This document shows, in pieces, positions 1 to 9,329 of a stretch of 64,000 bases of DNA. The notes below the pieces were generated by a model, which worked only from the letters and a program-made list of their open reading frames with translations, ran no database searches and was not told the origin of the DNA. The stretch lies in NCBI RefSeq assembly GCF_000168715.1, contig NZ_AASE01000001.1:52152-116151 (forward strand), read 5' to 3'. Source of the DNA: Chlorobium ferrooxidans DSM 13031 (GTDB lineage: Bacteria; Bacteroidota; Chlorobiia; Chlorobiales; Chlorobiaceae). Both the position numbers and the translations under genes were made by a program. Each line of letters starts with the position of its first letter. The first letter of the stretch is position 1.

Positions 1-729
1 TAGACTTGGCTCCTGAAACTCCTTGTTCTGGCGACGCCAGTCATCCGCTGAAAAGTTTGCTGCGCGTTCACGGGTCATTGCACCGGTCAGCATACCGGAA
101 AGCATCGGTGAATAGACAATAACTCCGATGTTATGCTCCAGGCAAAACGGAAGAAGTTCAACTTCAGCGGCGGGTCGAAGCATTGAGTATGGTGGCTGAA
201 CTGAAGCTACCGGTGCAATAGCCATAACCCTCTGCAATTGAGCAACTGAAAAGTTGGAAACACCGATATGGCGAACCAGACCCTCCTCCCTGAGGCGGGC
301 CATCTCCTGCCAACCCGCTTCCAAATCAGACTCCGGATTCGGCCAGTGGAGCTGGTAAAGGTCAATGGAGTCAACCTGCAACCGTTTCAGGCTCGCTTCA
401 CACTCACGCCGTATTGAATCCGGTTTGAGACTATTGGTAATCTGATGCTGCTCATTCCATACAAAAGAGCATTTGGTGAAAATATACGGTTTGTGCTTCA
501 TACCGGCGACAGCCCTGGCAACAAGTTCCTCTGAATGTCCAAGTCCGTAAACCGCAGCCGTATCAATCCAGTTGACTCCCAGCTCAACCGCATGCTGAAT
601 TGCCTCCACGGCATCGCCGTCATCCTGCGCACCCCAGCCATAAGCCCAGCCTCCGCCCCCTATAGCCCAGCTTCCGAAACCGATGGGAGTAATGCGCATA
701 TCCGTATTGCCAAGCTCTCTTTTATGCAT
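1..729 (-). CDS. Aldo/keto reductase, 3' end cut by window edge
   Basis: A minus-strand reading frame starts at the ATG at 727-729 and runs open to the window edge, giving 243 residues without the C-terminus. The N-terminus (MHKRELGNTDMRITPIGFGS) is typical of the aldo/keto reductase superfamily. The four family catalytic residues can be placed: Asp and Tyr in WIDTAAVYGLG, Lys in IFTKC and His in YQLHWP. The protein should be a cytosolic NAD(P)H-dependent oxidoreductase acting on aldehydes or ketones; the substrate cannot be told. No clear ribosome binding site lies close to the start. It is co-directional with the small gene upstream and divergent from nifH. Confidence 0.9.
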   Translation of the reverse strand, partial: MHKRELGNTDMRITPIGFGSWAIGGGGWAYGWGAQDDGDAVEAIQHAVELGVNWIDTAAVYGLGHSEELVARAVAGMKHKPYIFTKCSFVWNEQHQITNSLKPDSIRRECEASLKRLQVDSIDLYQLHWPNPESDLEAGWQEMARLREEGLVRHIGVSNFSVAQLQRVMAIAPVASVQPPYSMLRPAAEVELLPFCLEHNIGVIVYSPMLSGMLTGAMTRERAANFSADDWRRQNKEFQEPSL

Positions 730-768
730 AATATCATGTATTAAATTTAACACCTTAACTATCCCCGG

Positions 769-1107
769 TCACTTCCCGCAGCAGGAGCTATCCGACCCAT
801 CAGGACCCTGATGGCATCCGCACTCACAATTTTTAACATGCAGTGTACCAATGTCAAGTCGGGCAATTCTGGCTTTACCGATAACGAGTCTGCCGATAGC
901 CAGTGCTCCGACAGCAAGTGCACCCACAGAAAGCGCTCCCAAAGCAAAGAGGCCGAAAGTGGTCACAGGTGAGGAGGTGCAAGCGACCGGCTTGAGGGGT
1001 TCGGCAGTTTGCGATTGCGAAATGGAACCGGAATCACTGCTGCAAAATTTTGCGCCTCTCTCTCCTTTCATGCCGGGATCGAGATGACGATGCAAAAAAG
1101 ATTTCAT
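769..1107 (-). CDS. Small protein with five-residue repeats and Cys-rich tail
   Basis: Function not recognised. The mid-to-C-terminal half carries about eight consecutive five-residue units of the form A-L-x-V/I-G (LFALG, ALSVG, ALAVG, ALAIG, RLVIG, KARIA, RLDIG). This period is expected of a small parallel beta-helix or solenoid. A polar tail with CECGC and a CCGK end follows and may bind metal. There is no convincing signal peptide. The start is uncertain: ATG codons at 1107, 1131 and 1320 are all in frame, and 1107 is chosen because the residues encoded upstream look non-coding. The gene lies between the aldo/keto reductase and the nif promoter region. Confidence 0.5.
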   Translation of the reverse strand: MKSFLHRHLDPGMKGERGAKFCSSDSGSISQSQTAEPLKPVACTSSPVTTFGLFALGALSVGALAVGALAIGRLVIGKARIARLDIGTLHVKNCECGCHQGPDGSDSSCCGK

Positions 1108-1520
1108 GAGCAACGATAAATTTAATTGCATAACCGCCAGGTAAAAGAGCACACTATTATCATAACGCCTTTGAAAAGAAAATCCGCTCCCCTTTTTTAT
1201 AAAAAAATAATTTTCCCGCCATCCACCCATACTCCTCACGGTTTCAGGGCCGTGATGAACGTACCGGCAATACCTATCCGGAATGCCTATCGTCATAGCG
1301 GCAATACAGAATCTTCTCAAGATGCAATAACCTACATTTATGTATTTTTTTATCTGAAATCAAGCATACGGACTCCGCAACACGCTCACGGCCTGACTCC
1401 TCTTTCATCATCACGCTCTGATTGCCGGTTGAGATAAAAATGTTCCTGTCTCATTAAAAATCAGGACAGTGTAGCCACTGCCATTTCCGGAAAGCACAGG
1501 AAAACTACACTTCCCACTGC

Positions 1521-1568
1521 ATTTCATACAATTTTGCAGGTTTTCGGATTTTCATACAAAATTGTAGG
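1521..1568 (+). promoter_or_regulatory. Tandem pair of near-palindromic sites upstream of nifH
   Basis: A 20-base sequence at 1521-1540 recurs at 1549-1568 with 16 of 20 bases identical. Each copy contains an inverted repeat of the form TACAA-N2-TTGNA: TACAA-TT-TTGCA in the first and the perfect TACAA-AA-TTGTA in the second. The start-to-start distance is 28 bases, which is under three helical turns. Two similar dyads at fixed spacing, about 260 bases before nifH, suggest binding of a dimeric regulator. The regulator is not identified. Confidence 0.5.
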
Positions 1569-1752
1569 TATTTCCAACCCAGAAAAAGAGCTGCTAACTT
1601 ATAATTTACAATGCTTTAAAAGAAAATCACCTTCACAGAAAACCCCGAAACCCTCTCCCTGTGCGGAGTTATGAGCAACCCTGTTCCCGCGCTTCAACCA
1701 TTCCGGTAAAAACACGAAGTCTGGCACGCATATTGCTAACTAATATCATAAC

Positions 1753-2649
<897 letters not shown>

Positions 2650-2669
2650 TAAACACGGAGTACACACAC

Positions 2670-3026
2670 ATGTTAATGATCAGAACAATCGTAAGGCCGG
2701 AAAAGGTACATCAGGTCATGCAGGGGCTGCTTGAAGCAGGCTTCCCGGCTGTTACAAAAATCTCGGTTGTCGGACGTGGAAAGCAGCGCGGACTTCGTGT
2801 CGGTGATGTTGTCTATGATGAAATCCCCAAAGAGATGCTGATTGTGGTGGTTCCGGATAATGACAAGGATTTCGTGATCCGGGCCATCATCGAGAATGCA
2901 AAGTCAAGCGGTGAAGGAAAATTCGGTGACGGCAAAATCTTTATTTCAAGTGTCGAAGAGGTCTACACCATCAGCAGCGGTGAAAAAGAGACCGAACCGT
3001 TGCTCGCAACAGAAAAGGAGGCCTGA
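2670..3026 (+). CDS. nifI1: PII-family nitrogenase regulator NifI1
   Basis: A 118-residue GlnB-like protein. The stretch after GKQRGLRVGD, including YDEIPKEMLIVVV, is typical of the NifI1 branch rather than of GlnB, and the usual uridylylated T-loop tyrosine context is absent. In methanogens, NifI1 and NifI2 form a complex that binds the MoFe protein and switches nitrogenase off when ammonium is available, responding to 2-oxoglutarate and ATP. The position between nifH and nifD is the hallmark of this system. The stop shares one base with the nifI2 start, which suggests coupled translation. Confidence 0.93.
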   Translation: MLMIRTIVRPEKVHQVMQGLLEAGFPAVTKISVVGRGKQRGLRVGDVVYDEIPKEMLIVVVPDNDKDFVIRAIIENAKSSGEGKFGDGKIFISSVEEVYTISSGEKETEPLLATEKEA

Positions 3027-3403
3027 TGAAAGAGATTATTTCAGTAATCCGGATCAACAAGGTAAATGAAACCAAAAAGGCGCTTATCGATGCAGGCATC
3101 CCGGCATTCACCGCAACCGGAAGGGTTATGGGACGGGGAAAAGGCCAGGTTCATTTCGACATTCTCAAGGGAGCCGAAGCAGGACATCCGGAGGCAATCG
3201 CTCAGCTTGGCGGTGCACCGAGGCTGGTGGCAAAAAGAATTGTGACCATCGTCGTTCCTGATGAGTTGTGCAGCATGGCAATTGAGACCATCATCAAGAC
3301 TAACCAGACCGGCAATCCCGGTGACGGAAAAATCTTTGTGACGCCGATTGTCGAAACAATAAGAGTCAGAACCGGTGAAGCAGGCGATGAAGCGCTGAAT
3401 TAA
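3026..3403 (+). CDS. nifI2: PII-family nitrogenase regulator NifI2
   Basis: The second GlnB-like protein of the pair, 125 residues. Its T-loop region GRGKGQVHFDILKG differs from NifI1, as expected for the NifI2 branch. It is expected to form a hetero-oligomer with NifI1 that inhibits dinitrogenase in ammonium-replete cells; that role is known from methanogens and inferred here. A good Shine-Dalgarno sequence (AAAGGAGG, near 3014-3021) precedes the ATG, which overlaps the nifI1 stop by one base. Confidence 0.93.
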   Translation: MKEIISVIRINKVNETKKALIDAGIPAFTATGRVMGRGKGQVHFDILKGAEAGHPEAIAQLGGAPRLVAKRIVTIVVPDELCSMAIETIIKTNQTGNPGDGKIFVTPIVETIRVRTGEAGDEALN

Positions 3404-3440
3404 TGCAGAACATTTAACAGGTGTAAAAGGAGAGAGTTAC

Positions 3441-5075
3441 ATGGAGGCGAACACACATTTTCCGGATCCTTCCCAGGTTAGGGAGGAGCTGATACAAAGA
3501 TATCCGACCAAGGTCGCAAAAAAGCGGGCAAAGTCGATTATTGTTAACGATCCTCAAATAATTCCGGAAGTACAGGCCAACGTCCGTACCGTTCCGGGAA
3601 TCATCACACAGCGCGGCTGTTCCTATGCCGGTTGTAAAGGTGTGGTACTCGGACCTACCCGTGATATCGTCAACATCGTTCACGGCCCGATCGGGTGCAG
3701 TTTTTATGCATGGATGACCCGCCGTAACCAGACGAGGCCAGAGTCATTGGAGGATGCCAACTTCATTCCCTACTGTTTTTCAACTGACATGCAGGAGGAG
3801 AATATCGTTTTCGGTGGTGAAAAAAAGCTGAAACAGGCTATCCAGGAGGCTTACGACCTCTTTCACCCGAAATCCATCGCTATTTTTTCAACCTGTCCGG
3901 TTGGTCTGATCGGTGATGACGTTCATGCAGCTTCGAGAGAGATGAAGGAAAAACTCGGCGACTGTAACGTTTTCGGTTTCAGTTGTGAAGGGTACAGGGG
4001 CGTCAGCCAGTCTGCCGGCCACCACATAGCCAACAATGGTGTTTTCAAGCACATGGTTGGACGCGACAACACCCCGAGTGAAGGCAAGTTCAAGCTGAAC
4101 CTTCTGGGCGAATACAACATTGGCGGTGATGCTTTTGAGATTGAACGCATTTTCGAAAAAGCCGGCCTGACCCTGATCTCGTCGTTCAGCGGCAACTCGA
4201 CGGTGAAGCAGCTTGAAAACTCTCACATGGCTGATCTTAACGTCATCCAGTGTCACCGCTCTATCAACTATATGGGCGACATGATGGAGACCAAGTATGG
4301 AATCCCGTGGATGAAGGTCAGTTTTGTCGGTGCCGAATCATCAGCAAAGTCATTGAGGAAAATTGCCGAGTACTTTGGTGATGAAGAGCTCAAGGCAAAG
4401 GTTGAAGCGGTAATTGCCGAAGAGATGCCGAAGGTAAAGGCGATCATCGATGAGATTCTGCCAAGAACAAAGGGAAAGACAGCCATGCTCTTTGTCGGCG
4501 GCTCAAGAGCACACCACTACCAGGATCTCTTTACCGAACTTGGCATGACAACCGTTGCTGCGGGTTATGAGTTTGCTCACCGTGATGACTATGAAGGCCG
4601 CGAGGTGCTGCCAAACATCAAGATCGATGCCGACAGCAAGAATATCGAGGAGCTGAAGGTGGTAGCTGATCCGGAGCTCTACAACCCGAGAAAAACCGAA
4701 GCGGAACTTGAAGCGCTCAAGGAGAAGGGTCTTGAGATCAATGGCTACGAAGGCATGATGAAGCAGATGACCAAAAAGTCACTGGTTGTTGATGACCTGA
4801 GCCACTATGAGTCTGAAAAGCTGATCGAGATCTACAAACCCGATATCTTCTGCGCAGGTATCAAGGAGAAGTATGTGGTACAGAAGATGGGTGTTCCTTT
4901 GAAGCAGCTTCACAGCTACGACTACGGCGGACCATATACAGGCTTTGAGGGTGCAGTGAACTTCTATAAAGATATCGATCGCATGGTAAACAACCCGGTA
5001 TGGAAGCTGATCAAGGCTCCATGGGAAAAAGCCGGAAACGGTGCAGCGCTCGAAGCCACTTACGTTACACAGTAA
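3441..5075 (+). CDS. nifD: Nitrogenase MoFe protein alpha chain
   Basis: Carries the active-site FeMo-cofactor and half of the P-cluster. In this 544-residue protein the P-cluster cysteines are at 60 (RGCSYAG), 86 (IGCSFYAW) and 152 (STCPVGLIGDD). The cofactor ligands are Cys271 (QCHRSINYMGD) and His491 (LHSYDYGGP). It is about 50 residues longer than the Azotobacter protein because of an insert near 380-430, a feature of the group II nitrogenases of clostridia and green sulfur bacteria. The start is supported by AAGGAG upstream. Confidence 0.98.
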   Translation: MEANTHFPDPSQVREELIQRYPTKVAKKRAKSIIVNDPQIIPEVQANVRTVPGIITQRGCSYAGCKGVVLGPTRDIVNIVHGPIGCSFYAWMTRRNQTRPESLEDANFIPYCFSTDMQEENIVFGGEKKLKQAIQEAYDLFHPKSIAIFSTCPVGLIGDDVHAASREMKEKLGDCNVFGFSCEGYRGVSQSAGHHIANNGVFKHMVGRDNTPSEGKFKLNLLGEYNIGGDAFEIERIFEKAGLTLISSFSGNSTVKQLENSHMADLNVIQCHRSINYMGDMMETKYGIPWMKVSFVGAESSAKSLRKIAEYFGDEELKAKVEAVIAEEMPKVKAIIDEILPRTKGKTAMLFVGGSRAHHYQDLFTELGMTTVAAGYEFAHRDDYEGREVLPNIKIDADSKNIEELKVVADPELYNPRKTEAELEALKEKGLEINGYEGMMKQMTKKSLVVDDLSHYESEKLIEIYKPDIFCAGIKEKYVVQKMGVPLKQLHSYDYGGPYTGFEGAVNFYKDIDRMVNNPVWKLIKAPWEKAGNGAALEATYVTQ

Positions 5076-5100
5076 TCAGGAAAACGGAGATTATTCCATT

Positions 5101-6483
5101 ATGCTACTAAGACATACTACAAAAGAGGTTAAAGAGCGTGAAGGGTTGACCATCAACCCGGCAAAAACCTGCCAGCCGATCGGTGCGATGTATGCCGCTC
5201 TCGGTGTTCACGGCTGTCTGCCTCACAGCCACGGCTCTCAGGGGTGCTGCTCCTATCATCGCAGCACCCTCACCCGCCACTATAAGGAGCCTGTAATGGC
5301 GGCTACCAGTTCTTTTACCGAAGGTGCATCGGTGTTCGGAGGCCAGGCAAACCTGCTGGCTGCCATCGAAACCATCTTTTCGGTCTATGATCCCGATATC
5401 ATTGCCGTGCACTCGACATGTTTGAGTGAAACCATCGGTGATGACTTGCAGCAGATCACAAGAAAAGCAAGGGATGACGGGAAAATTCCGGAAGGAAAGC
5501 ATGTCATTTTTGCCAGCACCCCAAGCTTTATCGGTTCACATGTTACCGGTTATGCAAACATGGTGGCCGGCATAGCCGATCAGTTTGCAGTTTCAACCGG
5601 CAGCAAGAAAAACCAGATCAACATTATTGCCGGGTGGATGGAACCTTCGGACATGCGTGAAATCAAGCGTCTGTCAAAAGAGCTCGGTGTAAACATTGTG
5701 CTCTTCCCTGACACCTCTGACGTGCTTGATGCACCGCAGACCGGAACACATGTTTTCTATCCGAAAGGCGGAACAACTGTTGCCGAACTTCAGAGCACCG
5801 GCGACAGCCTCTCTTCGCTTGCCCTCGGAAGTATCAGTGCTGAACCGGCAGCCATTGCACTGGAAAAGAAGTGCAAGGTGCCGTTTGAAACACTTGACAT
5901 GCCGATAGGCCTGAGAGCAACAGACCGCTTCATCATGGCGCTCAGCAAGGCCGGAAATGTAACGGTACCCGATGAGATCACTGCTGACCGGGGACGTCTT
6001 GTCGATGTCATTGCTGATATGGAGCAGTACCTCTACGGGAAAAGAGTTGCGCTCTTCGGCGACCCTGACCAGATCATTCCGCTGACCGAGTTCCTGCTCG
6101 ACCTGAACATGAAGCCGGTTCACATTGTCAGCGGTACACCAGGGCAGCGTTTTGAAAAACAGATGCGCCAGATTCTTGATGAGCGCTCACCGGAGACAAA
6201 GTTCAAGAATGGCATTGGTGCAGATATGTTCCTCCTGCATCAGTGGATGAAGAATGAACCGGTTGACCTGCTGATCGGCAACACCTACGGCAAATACATG
6301 GCCCGTGACGAAGATGTTCCGTTCATCCGCTTCGGTTTCCCGATTCTCGACCGTATCGGCCACAGCTACTTCCCGAGTGTCGGGTACAGCGGCGGCCTGA
6401 GGCTGGTTGAGAAGATCCTGACCGCCATTCTGGATCGCCAGGACAGGGATGCACTGGAAGAGAAGTTTGAACTGGTGATGTAA
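5101..6483 (+). CDS. nifK: Nitrogenase MoFe protein beta chain
   Basis: Pairs with NifD and holds the other half of the P-cluster. The start is the ATG at 5101, preceded by GGAG; an open frame beginning at 5041 only overlaps the end of nifD. The protein has 460 residues, shorter at the N-terminus than the Azotobacter protein, as is typical of clostridial-type NifK. P-cluster cysteines are at 24 (KTCQPIGA), 49 (SQGCCSYH) and 107 (HSTCLSETIGDD). It lies 25 bases after nifD. A structured repeat separates it from nifE. Confidence 0.97.
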   Translation: MLLRHTTKEVKEREGLTINPAKTCQPIGAMYAALGVHGCLPHSHGSQGCCSYHRSTLTRHYKEPVMAATSSFTEGASVFGGQANLLAAIETIFSVYDPDIIAVHSTCLSETIGDDLQQITRKARDDGKIPEGKHVIFASTPSFIGSHVTGYANMVAGIADQFAVSTGSKKNQINIIAGWMEPSDMREIKRLSKELGVNIVLFPDTSDVLDAPQTGTHVFYPKGGTTVAELQSTGDSLSSLALGSISAEPAAIALEKKCKVPFETLDMPIGLRATDRFIMALSKAGNVTVPDEITADRGRLVDVIADMEQYLYGKRVALFGDPDQIIPLTEFLLDLNMKPVHIVSGTPGQRFEKQMRQILDERSPETKFKNGIGADMFLLHQWMKNEPVDLLIGNTYGKYMARDEDVPFIRFGFPILDRIGHSYFPSVGYSGGLRLVEKILTAILDRQDRDALEEKFELVM

Positions 6484-6496
6484 TCTTCAGCTCCGT

Positions 6497-6575
6497 GGGA
6501 GCGGGAGATAGGTAGCGCAGGGTTTCAACCCTGGGTTTATGGGATGCAAACCCCGATTCGTCGGGGATGCTCCCT
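6497..6575. repeat. REP-like nested palindromes between nifK and nifE
   Basis: Three short palindromes follow one another: CAGGGTT-TC-AACCCTG (6518-6533), GGGTTT-N9-AAACCC (6533-6553) and CCCCGA-ttcg-TCGGGG (6551-6566). GGGAG (6497-6501) and CTCCC (6570-6574) could close the whole as an outer stem. This resembles the extragenic palindromes scattered in many bacterial genomes. No second copy is seen in the window. In the transcript it would fold strongly and could stabilise the nifHDK part relative to nifEN. Confidence 0.55.
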
Positions 6576-6605
6576 GTAGTAACATTTTTATCAGGAGTAG
6601 CGGCT

Positions 6606-7967
6606 ATGGAACATATTGGTATTCTTGAGGGAAGAGAGAAGCAGGTCTTTGAAAAAAAGATAGGTGCGGAGCTCTCCGACATAGCCTGCGAGACCTCCAG
6701 CCTCTCAGGTTCGGTTAGCCAGCGTGCCTGCGTCTTCTGTGGATCAAGGGTTGTGCTCTACCCTGTGGCCGATGCCATTCATATTGTTCACGGGCCGATA
6801 GGTTGCGCGGCATATACCTGGGATATCCGGGGCGCCGTATCATCAGGACCTGAACTGCACCGGTTAAGTTTTTCTACCGACCTGCAGGAGATGGACGTCA
6901 TCTATGGCGGTGAAAAAAAGCTCTATTTATCACTTATTGAATTGATTGAGCAGTATAAACCGAAAGCTGCCTTTATTTATTCGACCTGCATTGTCGGCCT
7001 TATCGGTGACGATATCGACGCCGTATGCAAAAAAGTTGCCGCAGAAACAGGAATTCCGGTACTGCCGGTTCATTCCGAAGGGTTCAAGGGCACCAAGAAA
7101 GATGGCTACAAAGCCGCATGCTTTGCGCTGATGAAGCTGATCGGCACAGGATCGACCGAAGGGATCAGCAAATTGAGCATCAACATTCTCGGCGAATTCA
7201 ACCTTGCCGGAGAGGCATGGATCATCAGAAAGTACTATGAAAGAATGGGTATCGAGGTTGTCTCCACCCTGACCGGTGACGGGCGAATCGATGCGGTAAA
7301 ACGCGCACACGGAGCTTCACTCAATGTGGTACAGTGTTCGGGTTCAATGACTTCGCTTGCCAAGGATATGGAGGAGAAATATGGCATCCCCTATATCAGG
7401 GTATCCTATTTCGGTATTGAGGATATGTCAAAATCGCTCTACGATGTTGCTCTCCACTTTCCGGATCATCCGGAGATCATGGAAGCAGCAAAGCAGGTCG
7501 TCAGCGAGGAGGTAAAAAAGCTTTACCCTGAACTGCAGAAATTCAAAAAAGCACTGACCGGCAAAAAAGCAGCTATCTATGTCGGTGGCGCATTTAAAAC
7601 ATTCTCTCTTATCAAAGCCCTGCGTTCAATCGGCATGTCGGTCGTACTTGCCGGATCCCAGACAGGCAATAAAGATGATTACAAACGACTCAAGGAGATG
7701 TGCGATGAGGGGACGGTGATTGTGGACGACTCCAACCCTGTTGAGCTCTCGAAATTCATCCTTGAAAAAGAGGCCGACCTGCTTATCGGAGGGGTCAAGG
7801 AGCGCCCGATCGCCTTCAAGCTCGGCATCGGATTCTGCGATCATAACCATGAGAGAAAAATCCCTCTCGCCGGATTTGTCGGTATGTACAATTTTGCACT
7901 GGAGGTCTACCAGTCGGTCATGAGTCCGGTATGGCAGTTCGCTCCACGAAAAGGAGGTAACCGTTGA
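6606..7967 (+). CDS. nifE: FeMo-cofactor scaffold protein NifE
   Basis: NifE, with NifN, is the scaffold on which the NifB-derived cluster matures to FeMo-cofactor. The start ATG at 6606 is preceded by AGGAG at 6592-6596; the frame is open further up but reads into the repeat. The 453-residue protein is a NifD paralogue and keeps the cluster cysteines in RACVFCGSR, PIGCAAYTWD and STCIVGLIGDD. The His of the NifD cofactor site is replaced by a different context, as usual for NifE. Its stop overlaps the nifN start. Confidence 0.96.
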   Translation: MEHIGILEGREKQVFEKKIGAELSDIACETSSLSGSVSQRACVFCGSRVVLYPVADAIHIVHGPIGCAAYTWDIRGAVSSGPELHRLSFSTDLQEMDVIYGGEKKLYLSLIELIEQYKPKAAFIYSTCIVGLIGDDIDAVCKKVAAETGIPVLPVHSEGFKGTKKDGYKAACFALMKLIGTGSTEGISKLSINILGEFNLAGEAWIIRKYYERMGIEVVSTLTGDGRIDAVKRAHGASLNVVQCSGSMTSLAKDMEEKYGIPYIRVSYFGIEDMSKSLYDVALHFPDHPEIMEAAKQVVSEEVKKLYPELQKFKKALTGKKAAIYVGGAFKTFSLIKALRSIGMSVVLAGSQTGNKDDYKRLKEMCDEGTVIVDDSNPVELSKFILEKEADLLIGGVKERPIAFKLGIGFCDHNHERKIPLAGFVGMYNFALEVYQSVMSPVWQFAPRKGGNR

Positions 7968-9316
7968 AACACGCAAAAACAGCAACACAGAATGCCTGCA
8001 AGCTCTGCAACCCGCTCGGGGCATGCCTTGCCTTCCGCGGCATAGAGAACTGCGTGCCGTTCCTCCATGGCTCCCAGGGGTGCGCGACCTACATTCGCCG
8101 TTACCTGATCAGCCACTACAAGGAGCCGATTGATATCGCTTCGTCCAACTTCCATGAAGAGAGCGCGGTATTCGGCGGCAGCCATAACCTGCAGGTCGGA
8201 CTGAAAAACGTCACCGCGCAGTACAAACCGGAAGTAATCGGCATCGCGACCACCTGCCTGAGCGAGACCATAGGAGATGATGTCCCCATGATCCTGCGGG
8301 AGTATACAAAGACATACAGAAACGGCACTCCCATGCCGATCATGATTCATGCGTCAACTCCAAGCTATCAGGGCAGTCATATCGACGGCTTCCATGCCGC
8401 CGTAAGGGCTACGGTTGTGACATTGGCAGAGAAGGGTGAGCGTCAGAACCTTGTCAATATGTTCCCGAACATGGTTTCACCGGCAGATCTGCGCTACCTC
8501 AAAGAGATCTTCACTGATTTCAGACTCCCCTGTATGCTCCTGCCTGACTATTCACAGACGATGGATGGCGGACCGTGGGGCGAGTACCACCGTATTCCGC
8601 CGGGAGGCACTCCGGCAAGCGCCATAGCAAATGCCGGAAAAGCAACAGCAAGCATTGAGTTCACCTCAACACTTGCCGCATCGAAATCGGCAGCCGGTTA
8701 TCTCGAAGAGGCTTTTGGTGTGCCGCGTCACCAGCTCTCTCTGCCGATCGGCATCAAGGAGAGCGACAAATTTTTCGATCTGCTCGAAACCCTGACAGAG
8801 CAGCCCCGGCCGGAAAAATATGAGGATGAACGGCGCCGTCTGGTTGATGCCTATGCCGATGGTCACAAATATGTCTTTGAGAAAAAGGTGATCCTCTACG
8901 GAGAGGAGGATCTTGTTGTCGCCATGACCGCATTTCTTCGCGAAATCGGCATGATGCCGGTTCTCTGCGCCTCGGGAGGAAAAAGCGGGCAGCTCAAACA
9001 GCGGCTCATTGAGCTGATTCCGGACCTGGAGGAACAGGGAATCAAGGTGCGTGAAGGGGTCGACTTTATGGATATAGAGGATGAGGCCAAAATACTGAAA
9101 CCGGATTTCCTGATCGGCAACAGTAAAGGCTATACCATGTCACGAAAAAACAATATCCCGCTGCTCAGAATCGGCTTCCCGATTCATGACCGGTTTGGCG
9201 GACAGAGAGCGCATCATATCGGGTACAGAGGAACCCAGGAGCTCTTCGACCGGATTGTCAACACCGTTATCGAACAGCGGCAGAATGCTTCATCAATCGG
9301 CTATACTTATATGTAA
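7964..9316 (+). CDS. nifN: FeMo-cofactor scaffold protein NifN
   Basis: Beta-like partner of NifE in the cofactor scaffold, 450 residues. It starts at a TTG codon (7964-7966) that overlaps the nifE stop and is set by a strong Shine-Dalgarno sequence AAGGAGG at 7951-7957. The first residues (MKHAKTATQNACKLCNPLGA) match the NifK/NifN beginning with its cluster cysteine, and HGSQGCATYIRR and TTCLSETIGDD follow. The overlap with nifE suggests translational coupling for equal amounts of the two subunits. Confidence 0.96.
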   Translation: MKHAKTATQNACKLCNPLGACLAFRGIENCVPFLHGSQGCATYIRRYLISHYKEPIDIASSNFHEESAVFGGSHNLQVGLKNVTAQYKPEVIGIATTCLSETIGDDVPMILREYTKTYRNGTPMPIMIHASTPSYQGSHIDGFHAAVRATVVTLAEKGERQNLVNMFPNMVSPADLRYLKEIFTDFRLPCMLLPDYSQTMDGGPWGEYHRIPPGGTPASAIANAGKATASIEFTSTLAASKSAAGYLEEAFGVPRHQLSLPIGIKESDKFFDLLETLTEQPRPEKYEDERRRLVDAYADGHKYVFEKKVILYGEEDLVVAMTAFLREIGMMPVLCASGGKSGQLKQRLIELIPDLEEQGIKVREGVDFMDIEDEAKILKPDFLIGNSKGYTMSRKNNIPLLRIGFPIHDRFGGQRAHHIGYRGTQELFDRIVNTVIEQRQNASSIGYTYM

Positions 9317-9329
9317 AAGGGAGGAAACC

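Noticed and set aside
1126..1437. 103-codon plus-strand frame in the nif leader
   Set aside because: No family pattern, no ribosome binding site, and it partly overlaps the opposite gene's upstream end; it looks like chance.
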